Source: Pyropia yezoensis (lineage: Eukaryota; Rhodophyta; Bangiophyceae; Bangiales; Bangiaceae). Taken from it: DNA of 64,000 nucleotides. Below, in pieces: positions 1 to 9,197 of the stretch; position 1 is the first letter of the stretch, and every line of letters begins with the position of its first letter. Under the pieces are notes generated by a model, which saw nothing but the letters and a program-made list of their open reading frames with translations, did not search any database and was not told the DNA's origin. Location of the stretch: NCBI GenBank assembly GCA_009829735.1, contig CM020620.1:11219420-11283419 (forward strand), given 5' to 3'. Made by a program: the position numbers and the translations under genes.

Positions 1-418
1 GCTGCCTCCCGTGTCGGGGGAACCGGAAGAAGTGCAAGTCGCACACACTCTGTCCCTGTTGTGGGGCAAACCCCCCCACGGACAAACAAGAGGATGGTGT
101 GTGGTCCAACAGTTTCTTGGTCGGGACGGGGACGCAGGGCCAAGCCCCGCTGTCCCTCCCCTTATCCCCCCAGGGTCCACTCAGAATCTCGCCACTCAGA
201 ATCTCCCACCCCAGCACCTGCCCACCGGGCCACACGAAAATTCAAGACGATAAATGCAGAAAACCCTCAAATCCAAGTTGGATTTACTACTAAGCTAACT
301 ATCCCACAAACTTAGGGAATATGGACCCAAATGCAGGGGGAGGAACGGATCAGGCTAGTGGCCTGCCGCCCCTTGCATGGCACGTGTTGCCCCCCTACCT
401 GGGGGTCAATACTGCCAG
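1..418 (+). repeat. Left copy of a ~470-bp introner-like element (5' end outside window)
   Basis: This stretch matches the reverse complement of 63155-63572 almost base for base. I count only about six differences: three or four substitutions, a 1-base C-run difference and a small gap near 308-312. It contains an internal short duplication (CACTCAGAATCTC twice, near 178-210) and encodes, in one plus frame, a Cys-rich string with several CxxC pairs. The copy ends at about 418 with CTGCCAG, where the right copy has CTGCCACAG, so 2 bases appear lost. The next base, 419, is the first base of a codon in the gag frame. The element's other end lies upstream of the window. I infer an insertion in the gag gene that may be removed as an intron. 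Confidence 0.6.
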
Positions 419-868
419 TCCCCGTTGATGGCTGTTAATCCCATGGGCCCCTCTACGATCCTTAAGGGCCCTCTCGAGAAGGAAACTGAGAAGAACGGGT
501 CGGGTCAAGTGTTTGGGTTCAAGGGACCCATGCCCCAGTTCGTGGGAGTACGTACCATGGACAGTCGGCGCCCGTACCGTTGTTACCTTTGTTGGGAACC
601 GGGTCACATGGCCTATCAATGTTCCATGTTGTCTGAGGTCCAACGGAAAGCGGTTCTCCAGGCCCGGGACTCGTTCCTTGCGGCCACTCGTGGACGGAGT
701 CAGAGTACCGATGTAAAGCCGAACGCGGACCGCCAGTTCCATCGTCAGATCCGGGTTGCTATGGTTCAGGCCCTTTGTGAAGGGATAAACCTCTCGGATG
801 ACGAGGCGGACCAGGGGTACCAAGTGAACAACGGTTCCCAGGAGCCGGGACCCTCGGGAAAAGAGTAA
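377..868 (+). CDS. gag: Gag (C-terminal part) with CCHC zinc knuckle
   Basis: This is the nucleocapsid part of the retrotransposon structural protein. A CX2CX4HX4C zinc knuckle lies at residues 69-82 (C69, C72, H77, C82), which would bind the RNA genome in the virus-like particle. The open frame is only 163 codons and has no capsid domain. The first 14 residues (377-418) are read from the inserted repeat, so the listed ATG is probably not the real start. The true N-terminal gag exon is likely upstream of the repeat, outside the window, and native gag coding resumes at 419. The frame ends at TAA 866-868, just after a GGGAAAA heptamer that can send ribosomes into pol. Confidence 0.75.
   Translation: MARVAPLPGGQYCQSPLMAVNPMGPSTILKGPLEKETEKNGSGQVFGFKGPMPQFVGVRTMDSRRPYRCYLCWEPGHMAYQCSMLSEVQRKAVLQARDSFLAATRGRSQSTDVKPNADRQFHRQIRVAMVQALCEGINLSDDEADQGYQVNNGSQEPGPSGKE
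856..862 (+). promoter_or_regulatory. Predicted -1 ribosomal frameshift site GGGAAAA between gag and pol
   Basis: In the gag frame the bases read G GGA AAA, which fits the X XXY YYZ slippery heptamer exactly. It lies one codon before the gag stop (GAG then TAA at 866-868). A -1 slip enters the frame of pol, which is open from 802 after a TGA at 799-801. A possible stimulatory hairpin follows: the G run at 870-875 can pair with the C run at 889-895. No other gag-to-pol link is apparent. Confidence 0.6.
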
Positions 869-918
869 CGGGGGGCGGATCGAAACGGTCCCCTCCCCAT
901 CGTCGGGATAGTGCCTGC

Positions 919-3900
919 TTGTTTACAACTGCGTTGGGGTTCTCCAAGATCTTTAAGGGCCCCGTTATACCTGTACGTTCTGAGTCTCCTATTACTTTGA
1001 AAACCCCTTGTTCCTGTTTACCCTCTCTGGCACGACGATCCAAGTCTGGGCTCCGACGTCGGATGGGAATGAAGAAGCCCTATGGGTTCAAGGGTACCTT
1101 GCTTGTACTGCGTAAGAGAAACTTTGCTTTGAATGCTTTAGTTCGATTGGACAAGGAGGAACCGAAGGACACTACTGCTATCCTGGACACTGGTGCTGGG
1201 CCAAGCGTGGTACGTGAGGATGTCCTCCCTGAAGGGTGGCGACGACTGGCGTCAAGGGCCCCCAAGTCGACGCATGGGTGTGACGCCTCGGGTCAGTTGT
1301 TACGGGCCCGTGGGATCGTGGAACTAGCGGTAATCGTGAACGGGAAGCCGATGGAGTTCGAGTTCCTCGTGGTCAGGGCCCTCTCGGTACCATTGATCCT
1401 CGGGATGGACTTTCAGAAGGAACACGTTAAGGCGATCTACCCAGGAACAGAGTCTGTGCTTTGGAACCTGGGTTTCCTGACCTACGCCAAGAGAACGTGG
1501 GACGGAAAGACCCAGAACGCTTTTCCTGTGAAGGGTAACCCCGTACGCCAAGATCCTTCTGCCCTGTACCTCTCCAAGGGTGTAACTTTGGCACCCCGAT
1601 CCCTCCAAGCGGTCTACGTCAAGTGCGGAACGAATGGACGTTGTTTACTATATGAACGACCGCACAAGATGTCTAAGAAAGGGCTCCGTCTGCATAACGC
1701 CCTGGCTAACGTACGGACCCGGCGGGACTTCCGGATCCATATCATGAACATCTCGAACCGGGCGGTCAACTTGCCCAAGAACTTTGCCGTTGGCCTCGCT
1801 ATCCCGTACGACGGACCCGTGCTCGAGGTCCCCACTGGTTACTTGCCGGCCCCTAGTGAGGGGGCCGACCCTATTGTTACGCTGGGAACAGAGCAAGGGA
1901 ACACGTCGGGTCAAGCGTCGTCACCGGAGGGCGAGACCCCGGAAGGATCCGATGGAACCACGGTACCCGAGCCGGATACAAAGGGAAAGTCGTCAGACGG
2001 AACCCCGGTCAAGATGCCCAAGGTGGCGTACGAGCTGATCACGCCTGAACTTCACCAGGGTGTACGTGAGCTTTTGGAACGCTACAAGGGTCTGTGGGAC
2101 GGACAACTGGGACGTATTGACGTAACACCCCACCGGATCACTTTGAAGGACGGGGCCAAGCCTATTTGTTCCCAACCGTACCGTACCGGGCTCCATCATC
2201 GGGACCTGATCAAGGAACAAGTGGAAAAGCAGACCAAGCTCGGGGTCATTGAACCGTCTCAGGCTGAGTGGTCGTTCCCGGTCGTCTTGGTCCCCAAGCC
2301 CGATGGTACCCCGCGGTTCTGTGTTGACTACCTCAGACTGAACGATGTGACGGTTAAGGACACGTACCTGTTACCGAGGATGGACGACTGTATCGACTTT
2401 CTGGGAGAGGCAACCGTGTTTTCGATGTTGGACGCGAACTGTGGTTACTGGCAGATCCCTGTTGCTGCCGAGGACCAGGATAAGACGACGTTTACATGTC
2501 ACGAAGGAACCTTCCGGTACATCAGGCTCCCCTTTGGTCTTACGAACGCTCCAGCTACGTTTCAACGGGCCATCGATATGATCCTGTCCGGGGTTAAGTG
2601 GAAGACGTGCCTCGTGTACCTGGACGACATTATTGTCTTCTCTAAGAACCCTACGGACCACCTGGAACACCTGGAAGAGATCTTTGGGCTACTCGCTAAG
2701 GCCGGTGTTTCCCTGAAGGCTAGCAAGTGCTTTTTGTTCCATGACGAGGTTGAGTACCTTGGCCATATCGTCGGCAAGGGCCAGCTCCGCGTGAACGAGA
2801 AGAACCTGGTCGGGCTACGGGAAGCCAAGACACCGAGAACCAAGAAGGACCTACGCAGTTTCCTGGGAATGTGTAACGTTTACCGTCGCTTTGTTAAGGA
2901 CTATGCTCAGGTGGCCCGCCCTCTGTTGGCTATGACAAGTTCCAAGGTACCCGACCCTCTGCCTCCTTTTACTCCGGCTCAGACGGACGCGTTCGAGGAA
3001 CTTAAGTACCGTCTGACCCACACACCGATCCTGGCGCTTCCGCGACGCTCGGGCCAGTTTATTGTGGATACCGACGCGAGCGCTGCCCAGATTGGGTGCG
3101 TCTTGCTACAGGAACAAGAGGACGGGGCCTACAAGCCCGTGGGTTACTGGAGCAGGGTCCTGACACGAGCGGAACGGAACTATAGTACCACGGAACGCGA
3201 GTGCCTCGCTGTTGTCTGGGCTCTCTTTTTGTTACGACCGTACCTAGAGGGGACACGCTTCGTTGTACGTCCGGACCACACCGCTTTGAAGTGGATGTTA
3301 CACATGGACGGAGCCCATGAACGTTTGGCTCGCTGGCGACTCCGGTTAGCCGAGTACAATTATACCGTTGAGTCCCGTCCTGGTCAACACCACCATGCTG
3401 CAGACTTTATGTCAAGGATAGAAACTACGGGACACGACCGAGGACCTATACCTGAGGAGATACCTTCCCTGTTAACCATGGCCAACTTTGTTACCGGATG
3501 GGTCCGCCCGAACTTCAAGACACACAAGAGGTACCCACCGTTGTCGGTTGACAGGATCCTCAAGGTTCAGGGGAATGATAAGCGTTGCAAGGAACTTCAG
3601 GAAGAGATGAACCGGAACGCTAACTCACGGTACGGAGCAACACCTGAAGGGCTACTTGTACGACTGGCTCCTCTGGACCGAGCCGTTCAGATTGTGGTAC
3701 CCAAGGAACTACAGCAGGAGGTACTGACTTTGGAACATGAACCAGGCCACGCGGGACACCCAGGGATCAATAAAATGTATACCTCTATGAGGCGAACGTT
3801 CTACTGGGAAACTATGGTGGCCGACGTGCACGCTTTTGTTACCAACTGTACCGCTTGTTCCAAGGGCAAGGTTCAAGGAAGGCGACGTACCAATCCGTTG

Positions 3901-5118
3901 AAGTTGTTCCCCGCCACGGATCCCTTTAAGGACGTATGCCTTGACCTGTTGGGACCCTTGCCCGAGACAGTGAACGGAAACAAGTACTTTTTGGTTATCG
4001 TGGACAGGTTTACCAAGCTTATCAGAGTGGTACCCATCAGCAGTCAGGACGCGGAAGTGGTGGCCTCGGCCTTTTTGGATACATGGGTCGCTTCTTACGG
4101 GCCCCCGGAAACGTTACTGACCGACAACGGGCCCCAGCTGGCGTCCACGCACTTCCGTGGCGTCTGCAGTATGCTTGGGATCAAACACGCAACGTCTACC
4201 ACGTACCATCCGCAGACCCAGGGACAAGTGGAACGCTTTAACCGTACTATCGTGGCCCAGTTACGTACGTACATTGAGGACAATCAGGACCAGTGGGACG
4301 AGTTGGTTTCCGTACTTACCGCGGCGTACAACACAAGGCCACAACAGAGTACCGGTGTGGCCCCGTTTGAGTTCGTTATCCCTGAACGCGTGCGTACCTT
4401 TGCACTGGACCGGCTCCCAGGGTCCCCGTATCCCAAGGAGTTCAGTGGCAACGCACGCCAGGTACGCGAGATGAGACGGGCCCATCTGAGGAACCTAGCC
4501 TTCACGGTACGTAAGAACCTTGACCTGGCCCAGCGCCGGTACAAAAGGGGTTACGATAAACGGGTTACGCCTGTGAACGAGACCCTTCGCGTGGGAGACT
4601 GGGTGTACGTGGATACCAACGACGACAGTCGGAAGAAACTGGATCAGAGGGTCAAGGGTCCTTATCGGATCGTGGACCTGGATGGGCACACGTTCACGGT
4701 ACTGGTTGAAGGGATTCGTGACCGGGTCAGTAGTGACCATGTGGCCCGTGCACCCACACCCTCTGGCCAGACGGACTCCACGTCCATGTTGCATGGTCCG
4801 CAAGAACCGGTTGTACCCTTGGACCATGAGGACTCTGGCACCCCTTTTGTTTGGGAACGTTTTATGGGGCACGACAGGGACCAGGAAGGGAACCTTTGGC
4901 TCTTGGTACGCTGGTGGGGTTACGCCCAGTCCGAGGATACCTGGGAACCTTACCATAAGTTCGACAGGGCCAAGGTTATCCAGTACTGTGAACGCGTTAG
5001 GACCGAACCTCCACTGCGGGAGGAGGAGGCCATCGTACTACTGGAACCGTTCAAGGCTATCTATGCTGTGTGGCCCTGGAACCTTGAACCGGGTGCAGAC
5101 ATGTGTCCCCGTTGCTAA
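919..5118 (+). CDS. pol: Pol polyprotein: protease, reverse transcriptase, RNase H, integrase, chromodomain
   Basis: Numbered from 919, the protease DTG is at residues 90-92. Reverse transcriptase follows, with YLDD at 567-570. RNase H carries the VDTDAS and TERE acidic motifs near 717 and 759. Integrase begins with an HHCC zinc domain near 940-980, and its catalytic triad is D1009, D1069 and E1105, giving D,D(35)E spacing. A chromodomain ends the protein at about residues 1310-1370, with RWWGY and DTWEPY; in chromoviruses this domain directs integration to particular chromatin. The frame has no ATG at its start (919 is TTG) and is open back to 802, so translation as a gag-pol fusion by -1 frameshifting fits. 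All catalytic residues are present and no stop interrupts the frame. Confidence 0.95.
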   Translation: MFTTALGFSKIFKGPVIPVRSESPITLKTPCSCLPSLARRSKSGLRRRMGMKKPYGFKGTLLVLRKRNFALNALVRLDKEEPKDTTAILDTGAGPSVVREDVLPEGWRRLASRAPKSTHGCDASGQLLRARGIVELAVIVNGKPMEFEFLVVRALSVPLILGMDFQKEHVKAIYPGTESVLWNLGFLTYAKRTWDGKTQNAFPVKGNPVRQDPSALYLSKGVTLAPRSLQAVYVKCGTNGRCLLYERPHKMSKKGLRLHNALANVRTRRDFRIHIMNISNRAVNLPKNFAVGLAIPYDGPVLEVPTGYLPAPSEGADPIVTLGTEQGNTSGQASSPEGETPEGSDGTTVPEPDTKGKSSDGTPVKMPKVAYELITPELHQGVRELLERYKGLWDGQLGRIDVTPHRITLKDGAKPICSQPYRTGLHHRDLIKEQVEKQTKLGVIEPSQAEWSFPVVLVPKPDGTPRFCVDYLRLNDVTVKDTYLLPRMDDCIDFLGEATVFSMLDANCGYWQIPVAAEDQDKTTFTCHEGTFRYIRLPFGLTNAPATFQRAIDMILSGVKWKTCLVYLDDIIVFSKNPTDHLEHLEEIFGLLAKAGVSLKASKCFLFHDEVEYLGHIVGKGQLRVNEKNLVGLREAKTPRTKKDLRSFLGMCNVYRRFVKDYAQVARPLLAMTSSKVPDPLPPFTPAQTDAFEELKYRLTHTPILALPRRSGQFIVDTDASAAQIGCVLLQEQEDGAYKPVGYWSRVLTRAERNYSTTERECLAVVWALFLLRPYLEGTRFVVRPDHTALKWMLHMDGAHERLARWRLRLAEYNYTVESRPGQHHHAADFMSRIETTGHDRGPIPEEIPSLLTMANFVTGWVRPNFKTHKRYPPLSVDRILKVQGNDKRCKELQEEMNRNANSRYGATPEGLLVRLAPLDRAVQIVVPKELQQEVLTLEHEPGHAGHPGINKMYTSMRRTFYWETMVADVHAFVTNCTACSKGKVQGRRRTNPLKLFPATDPFKDVCLDLLGPLPETVNGNKYFLVIVDRFTKLIRVVPISSQDAEVVASAFLDTWVASYGPPETLLTDNGPQLASTHFRGVCSMLGIKHATSTTYHPQTQGQVERFNRTIVAQLRTYIEDNQDQWDELVSVLTAAYNTRPQQSTGVAPFEFVIPERVRTFALDRLPGSPYPKEFSGNARQVREMRRAHLRNLAFTVRKNLDLAQRRYKRGYDKRVTPVNETLRVGDWVYVDTNDDSRKKLDQRVKGPYRIVDLDGHTFTVLVEGIRDRVSSDHVARAPTPSGQTDSTSMLHGPQEPVVPLDHEDSGTPFVWERFMGHDRDQEGNLWLLVRWWGYAQSEDTWEPYHKFDRAKVIQYCERVRTEPPLREEEAIVLLEPFKAIYAVWPWNLEPGADMCPRC

Positions 5119-5495
5119 CCCTGGGCCACGCACCCTTGACCTGGTCAGCCGGTTCCCCGGGACCAAGTGCTGGTTGAAACACCCGAGTGGGTGGGCAGGT
5201 TGGTGGTTCGACTCGGGACACCAAGGGCAACATTTAGTTCCTGCAAAGATTGTTTTCCTTTGAAAGGAGGGCTACTTGGAAATCTGTTTCTGGTTAATCT
5301 TGGGTTGACTCTTTCCCCTTTTTCCCCATTACTCTCACCTCCCATCCAGGGATTACAAGAAAAGGTGATTACTGGAAGGGAGCAGGACTACCAAGAGGAT
5401 GACAAGAAGCAGTGGAAACTTTATGACTCTCCAAGCAACAAGATGCAGGGTCAACACATGGAACACGCACACAGAACCCTCATACCCTCGCTAAC
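5119..5495. other. 3' flank of the retrotransposon, no gene seen
   Basis: No convincing ORF. It contains a polypyrimidine-rich stretch around 5310-5345 (CCCTTTTTCCCC and neighbours), which could be part of a polypurine-tract/LTR region on one strand. No LTR copy could be verified because the partner LTR is outside the window. Confidence 0.3.
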
Positions 5496-7343
5496 CTAGT
5501 ACCTACGGAAACGACTGTCGGGACGAGAAGACTCTTCCTCGTCCATGTCGTCTCGACCACGGACACGAGAACCTTCCTGGGTCCCCGTCCAGGCACGTCG
5601 CGCGGCCGCCTCGGCGTTACCCAACTCGGTACCAAGGTCCCCACGGATCCCGTTACGGTCAACCAGGTTCAGTAGCCCTTTGTAGTCCGGATTACTGGAG
5701 CCCTCTTCAGCACGGGTCCACTCGGCAACACGGGCCCCAAGGTTAACCGTCGCGTGAAGGGAGGCCGACAACAGGGGCCCGACATGAGCGTTCGCAAGGA
5801 CGTCCGCGGGACCCCCAAAGAAACTGCGTAGCCCAAGAACCGCCGTGGTAGTCAGGTTTCCCTCCAGGTCCATGAATTCCGCGTCGGGCACGACCCCATG
5901 GTCCAGAAGGTTAGCCACGTACACGGTACGACCCCCGGGAGGGTTGGAACGATGACCCGCGGACCCCGATGACCGAGCGCCCGGGAACCCAGAGGGACCT
6001 GCGGGAACCACCTCGTCCGACTGATCAGCGTTCTCGTCCTGGGCCCCGAGGATCTCACGCCCTTCCAGTACGTCCGATGACTACGGTAGGTCCAGTGGGG
6101 CAAGGTCCTCGTCTACCAGGGCCGCCCATACCCCGTCCCGACTCTCGAACCGAACCCGAACGAATGAACCGCGATCCTTGCGACGTTTCCCGGAAGCGAG
6201 GAGACGCGCACGGAGCCCCGCGACGGAAATCACTTGGTCACTAAGGGTCAGAAGGGCGTCCAGGTCCCGCACGGCGTCCTCGTCCACGCCACCGGGACCC
6301 TGACAGATGGTACGGGTACCAACACGCTGGATCCACGTACGCAGGGGCCGAGAGAAGAGGCACAGGTAACTTTCCCGACGGGCGAACTCAAGCAGGTACA
6401 CCGCACAGTTGGTAGCCCATTCAGTTCGAAACACGTACCAAGCGAACGCGTCCGACGAACGAAGAAGTTCCGTGAAGTAACACTGGACCGCAGGAAGTTC
6501 CACAAGGGCCCCGTATGGTAGTTCCACGTTCTCGAACCAGTGTGGAACCCGAACGTAATGGAGCCCACGGGTAGTCGCGGAACAACTGGGGAACTCTTGT
6601 TGATGCCACCCGACCAGGAACCGACTCTTGTCACGATGGTGCCGACTGAACACCAGGCTAGGTAGGGTCACTTGGTACCCGGGACGGTTCAGGTACGGGG
6701 GAGACCCGATCAGGTAACAGGGTGAAGGTGCGGCAGGTAGGGGTCCTTGGAGGAGTTCCGTGCGGACCGTCTTGAACCGTTCGACGTACCCGACCTCGTC
6801 CGCGTGCCGTACCACCGTGATCGACAGGGAACGGTCCGCAAGGACAGGGATCCGAGCATCCGGCATTACCGCCATCTGCTTGCGAAACGAGTTACCCGGA
6901 CAGCTCCCGTCCACGGCTCGAAGGATCCCATGGGCCCGGGTACCAGTAACCCAACCTCGTGCCTCCTCCCGCCGCCACGCCGTAACCGTCTCGGATCCGA
7001 AGTCCTCAGGAACCACGCCAACTATGGCCGCGTACGCCTGGCCCGCCCCGGTTTCCTCTTGATCCATTGGGAGAACGTCTGGCCCAGTAGCGGGGCCACC
7101 TTGAGCATCGCGTACGCCTTTCCCAGCTGGTACCCCGGACCCAGGAGCGGGTGCACCTTGCCCAGCTCGGTCACCTTGACGTTCAGGGGCCCCAGGGCCC
7201 GCGCCAGCAGGCGAACCCGCCGCGGCGCTGCCGGTAACCATAGGGGCCAGGGTGGAGGGGAACGTGGTGGTACGTGTGGTGGGGTACGTGGGCACGGAGA
7301 CGGAGAAGGGGAACGAGGAAACGGGGGAGAACGAGGTGACCAC
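5496..7343 (-). CDS. Unknown ORF of mobile-element character (possible gag of a second element), one in-frame TAG
   Basis: Two minus-strand open stretches, 7343-6081 and 6011-5496, are in the same frame and separated only by a TAG at 6081-6083. Without that stop the frame gives about 615 residues. A likely ATG is at 7241. The N-terminal third is Pro/Gly/Ala-rich and low complexity. The middle third is compositionally ordinary, with many aromatic and hydrophobic residues, as in a globular or capsid-like domain. The C-terminal part is acidic (DDMDEEESS). No catalytic or zinc motif is recognisable. It abuts the chromovirus pol tail to tail, and its style resembles the ORF at 62282, so a gag-like protein of another retroelement is my guess. 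It could also be an unrelated host gene with a nonsense mutation. Confidence 0.4.
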
Positions 7344-8635
7344 GGGAAGCGCCGCGGGGACGATGGTACAATGGGACCCGGGTGCTGGGGACGAGGGAAC
7401 CCGTGAGGGTGCTCTTATCCACTGGCCCCCTGCGTTCCAAATGGTACCAGGGCTGCGCCCACGCTCCGCCGGCCCCCGCCTGTGCCCCTACACCGCGTCA
7501 CCCCCCCTGGCGTACGGCGCCACATGGGGAGGGCGACGGGGAGGAGGAATGCAGGTGGGCGGCCGGCGCGGGCTGCGCCACACCCCCTTTGGTTCCCCTA
7601 CGCGTGGCCCACACCTCTCCTGTACCCGCCCCTGGCCAGTGTGAATGGGTTCCCCTGGCACGAGACACTTGTCGGGGGGCCCCTGTTGACAGACACTGGC
7701 CCCACAACCCGTTCGTTGTGGCCCTGTTGTAACCCTGTCAGACGTTCTCCAGTCCCTTTCCTCGGTTTCCTTGTTGACCGGCGGGACGCTCGGCCCTAGT
7801 GAGGGGGCCATGTGGCGTTCTGAGCCCCTGGGACCGTTGGAACCCGGGAGACTGACTTGGGACCTGGCTGGCAGCGTTACGTGGAACCACGCGCTGGCCG
7901 AGGATCCCTGCATCGGTGGCCCGGGGCAGTGGCGACACGCCCGGTGCCCTGATTGGTCACCCGGAGCGGTGGACTTGCCGGGTTGGGGCATACTGACCTT
8001 CGGGTTATTTGTTTGATTTTTCGCATTTGTTTTCCTTGCGTGATTTCGTGTCTTTCCCCTTTTTCCCACTGGGTTTTTTTCGGGGATTGACATTTGTGTG
8101 TAGGGGGATTTCGCTTGCTTTTTGTGTGTTAGCCCGGTGAGCGGCCGGTGCCTTGCTGGCACTTGGCCCGCTGGGGGCGCCCTCTGGGGGCCTCGCTTAG
8201 GGCCCCTGGAGGGGCCAGGGGGGGAGGTTCTTGAGGGGTGCTCCGGGGTTCTCCACGGGGCCATCTTGTAAAATCAACAGTACTTTGGGTTCCTTCTCCC
8301 TCGGGCTTTTGTCCTGTTTACCTTTGCCTCGTATCGTGGCGGGCGAGTGGATCAGCAAGGGCTCTTACCTGTTCCTTCCTGGGCTTCGGACTGTGGTCTC
8401 TGTGTGTGTGGTTGTGGTTTCTGGGTCCGGGAATCTGGGTCCCATTACGCTACAGCGGGCACCCCACCGACGCACCCCGCCCTCCTCACCCGTCCGCCCT
8501 TCGATCCGGCGCGCCCTCCCTCTCCCCATCGGCGGCTGGTGGCCCCGCCGGCCGCCCCCCCTACCGCCTGCCGCCGTGCCGCCCGCCGCGGCGGCGGCGC
8601 CGTCGCCGGCGCCACCGTCGCGGCGGGCGGCCATC
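7344..8635. other. Intergenic, no supported gene
   Basis: ORFs here on both strands are compositionally random. A T-rich patch at 8008-8115 stands out from the GC-rich surroundings. On the minus strand the frame of the neighbouring ORF stays open up to another TAG at 7488-7490, so an upstream extension of that ORF cannot be excluded. Confidence 0.3.
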
Positions 8636-9165
8636 ATGGCCGGCCGCTGCACCTGCCGGCTGGCACTGGCCGTGACTGCCGCCGTCGCCGCCGCCGTGGC
8701 CGTCGCCGCCGCCGCCGCCGCCGTCCCCGCGGCGCCATTGCCAGAGGCCGTGGCGGCGGCGGCGGCCACCGCCGCCACCGGCGCCGCCGCCGCCGCCGCC
8801 ACCACCCCCCTTCCCACCGTCCCCCCCCCCGCGGCGGCGCTCATAGAGGCCGGGGCGCCACCCCCCCCCGGGGTGGGGGCGGCCATCGCGGCGTCGCGCA
8901 GGCAGACGGCGGCCAGCCTAGCCGCCGCCGGCTGGACCGACGCTGCCGCCGCGGCGACGGCATCGGCGGCGGCTGCCGCCGCGGCGGCGGCGGGGGTGTG
9001 GGCACCCCCAGCCGACGGGGGTACCCCCTGGAGTATGCCCCCGGCGGCCGAGCGGGGGGACAACCCCTACCACGCCGCCCTCCTCCGCCGGCTGGGGGAC
9101 ATGCGCGGGCGGGTGCCCCCCGCAGGGGACGGCGGCGTCGTGCTGCCCCCCACCCGCGCGGCGGC

Positions 9166-9197
<32 letters not shown>

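Larger units (their letters stand above)
1..5118 (+). mobile_element. Ty3/gypsy LTR retrotransposon of the chromovirus group (LTRs not delimited)
   Basis: Gag zinc knuckle, aspartic protease, reverse transcriptase, RNase H, integrase and a C-terminal chromodomain occur in this order on the plus strand, which is the Ty3/gypsy chromovirus arrangement. The element enters the window from the left, so the 5' LTR and the start of gag are missing. I could not find a copy of the left-end sequence after pol that would define a 3' LTR; the 3' boundary is set at the pol stop for lack of better evidence. The pol frame is intact over about 1400 codons, suggesting a young insertion. Confidence 0.9.
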
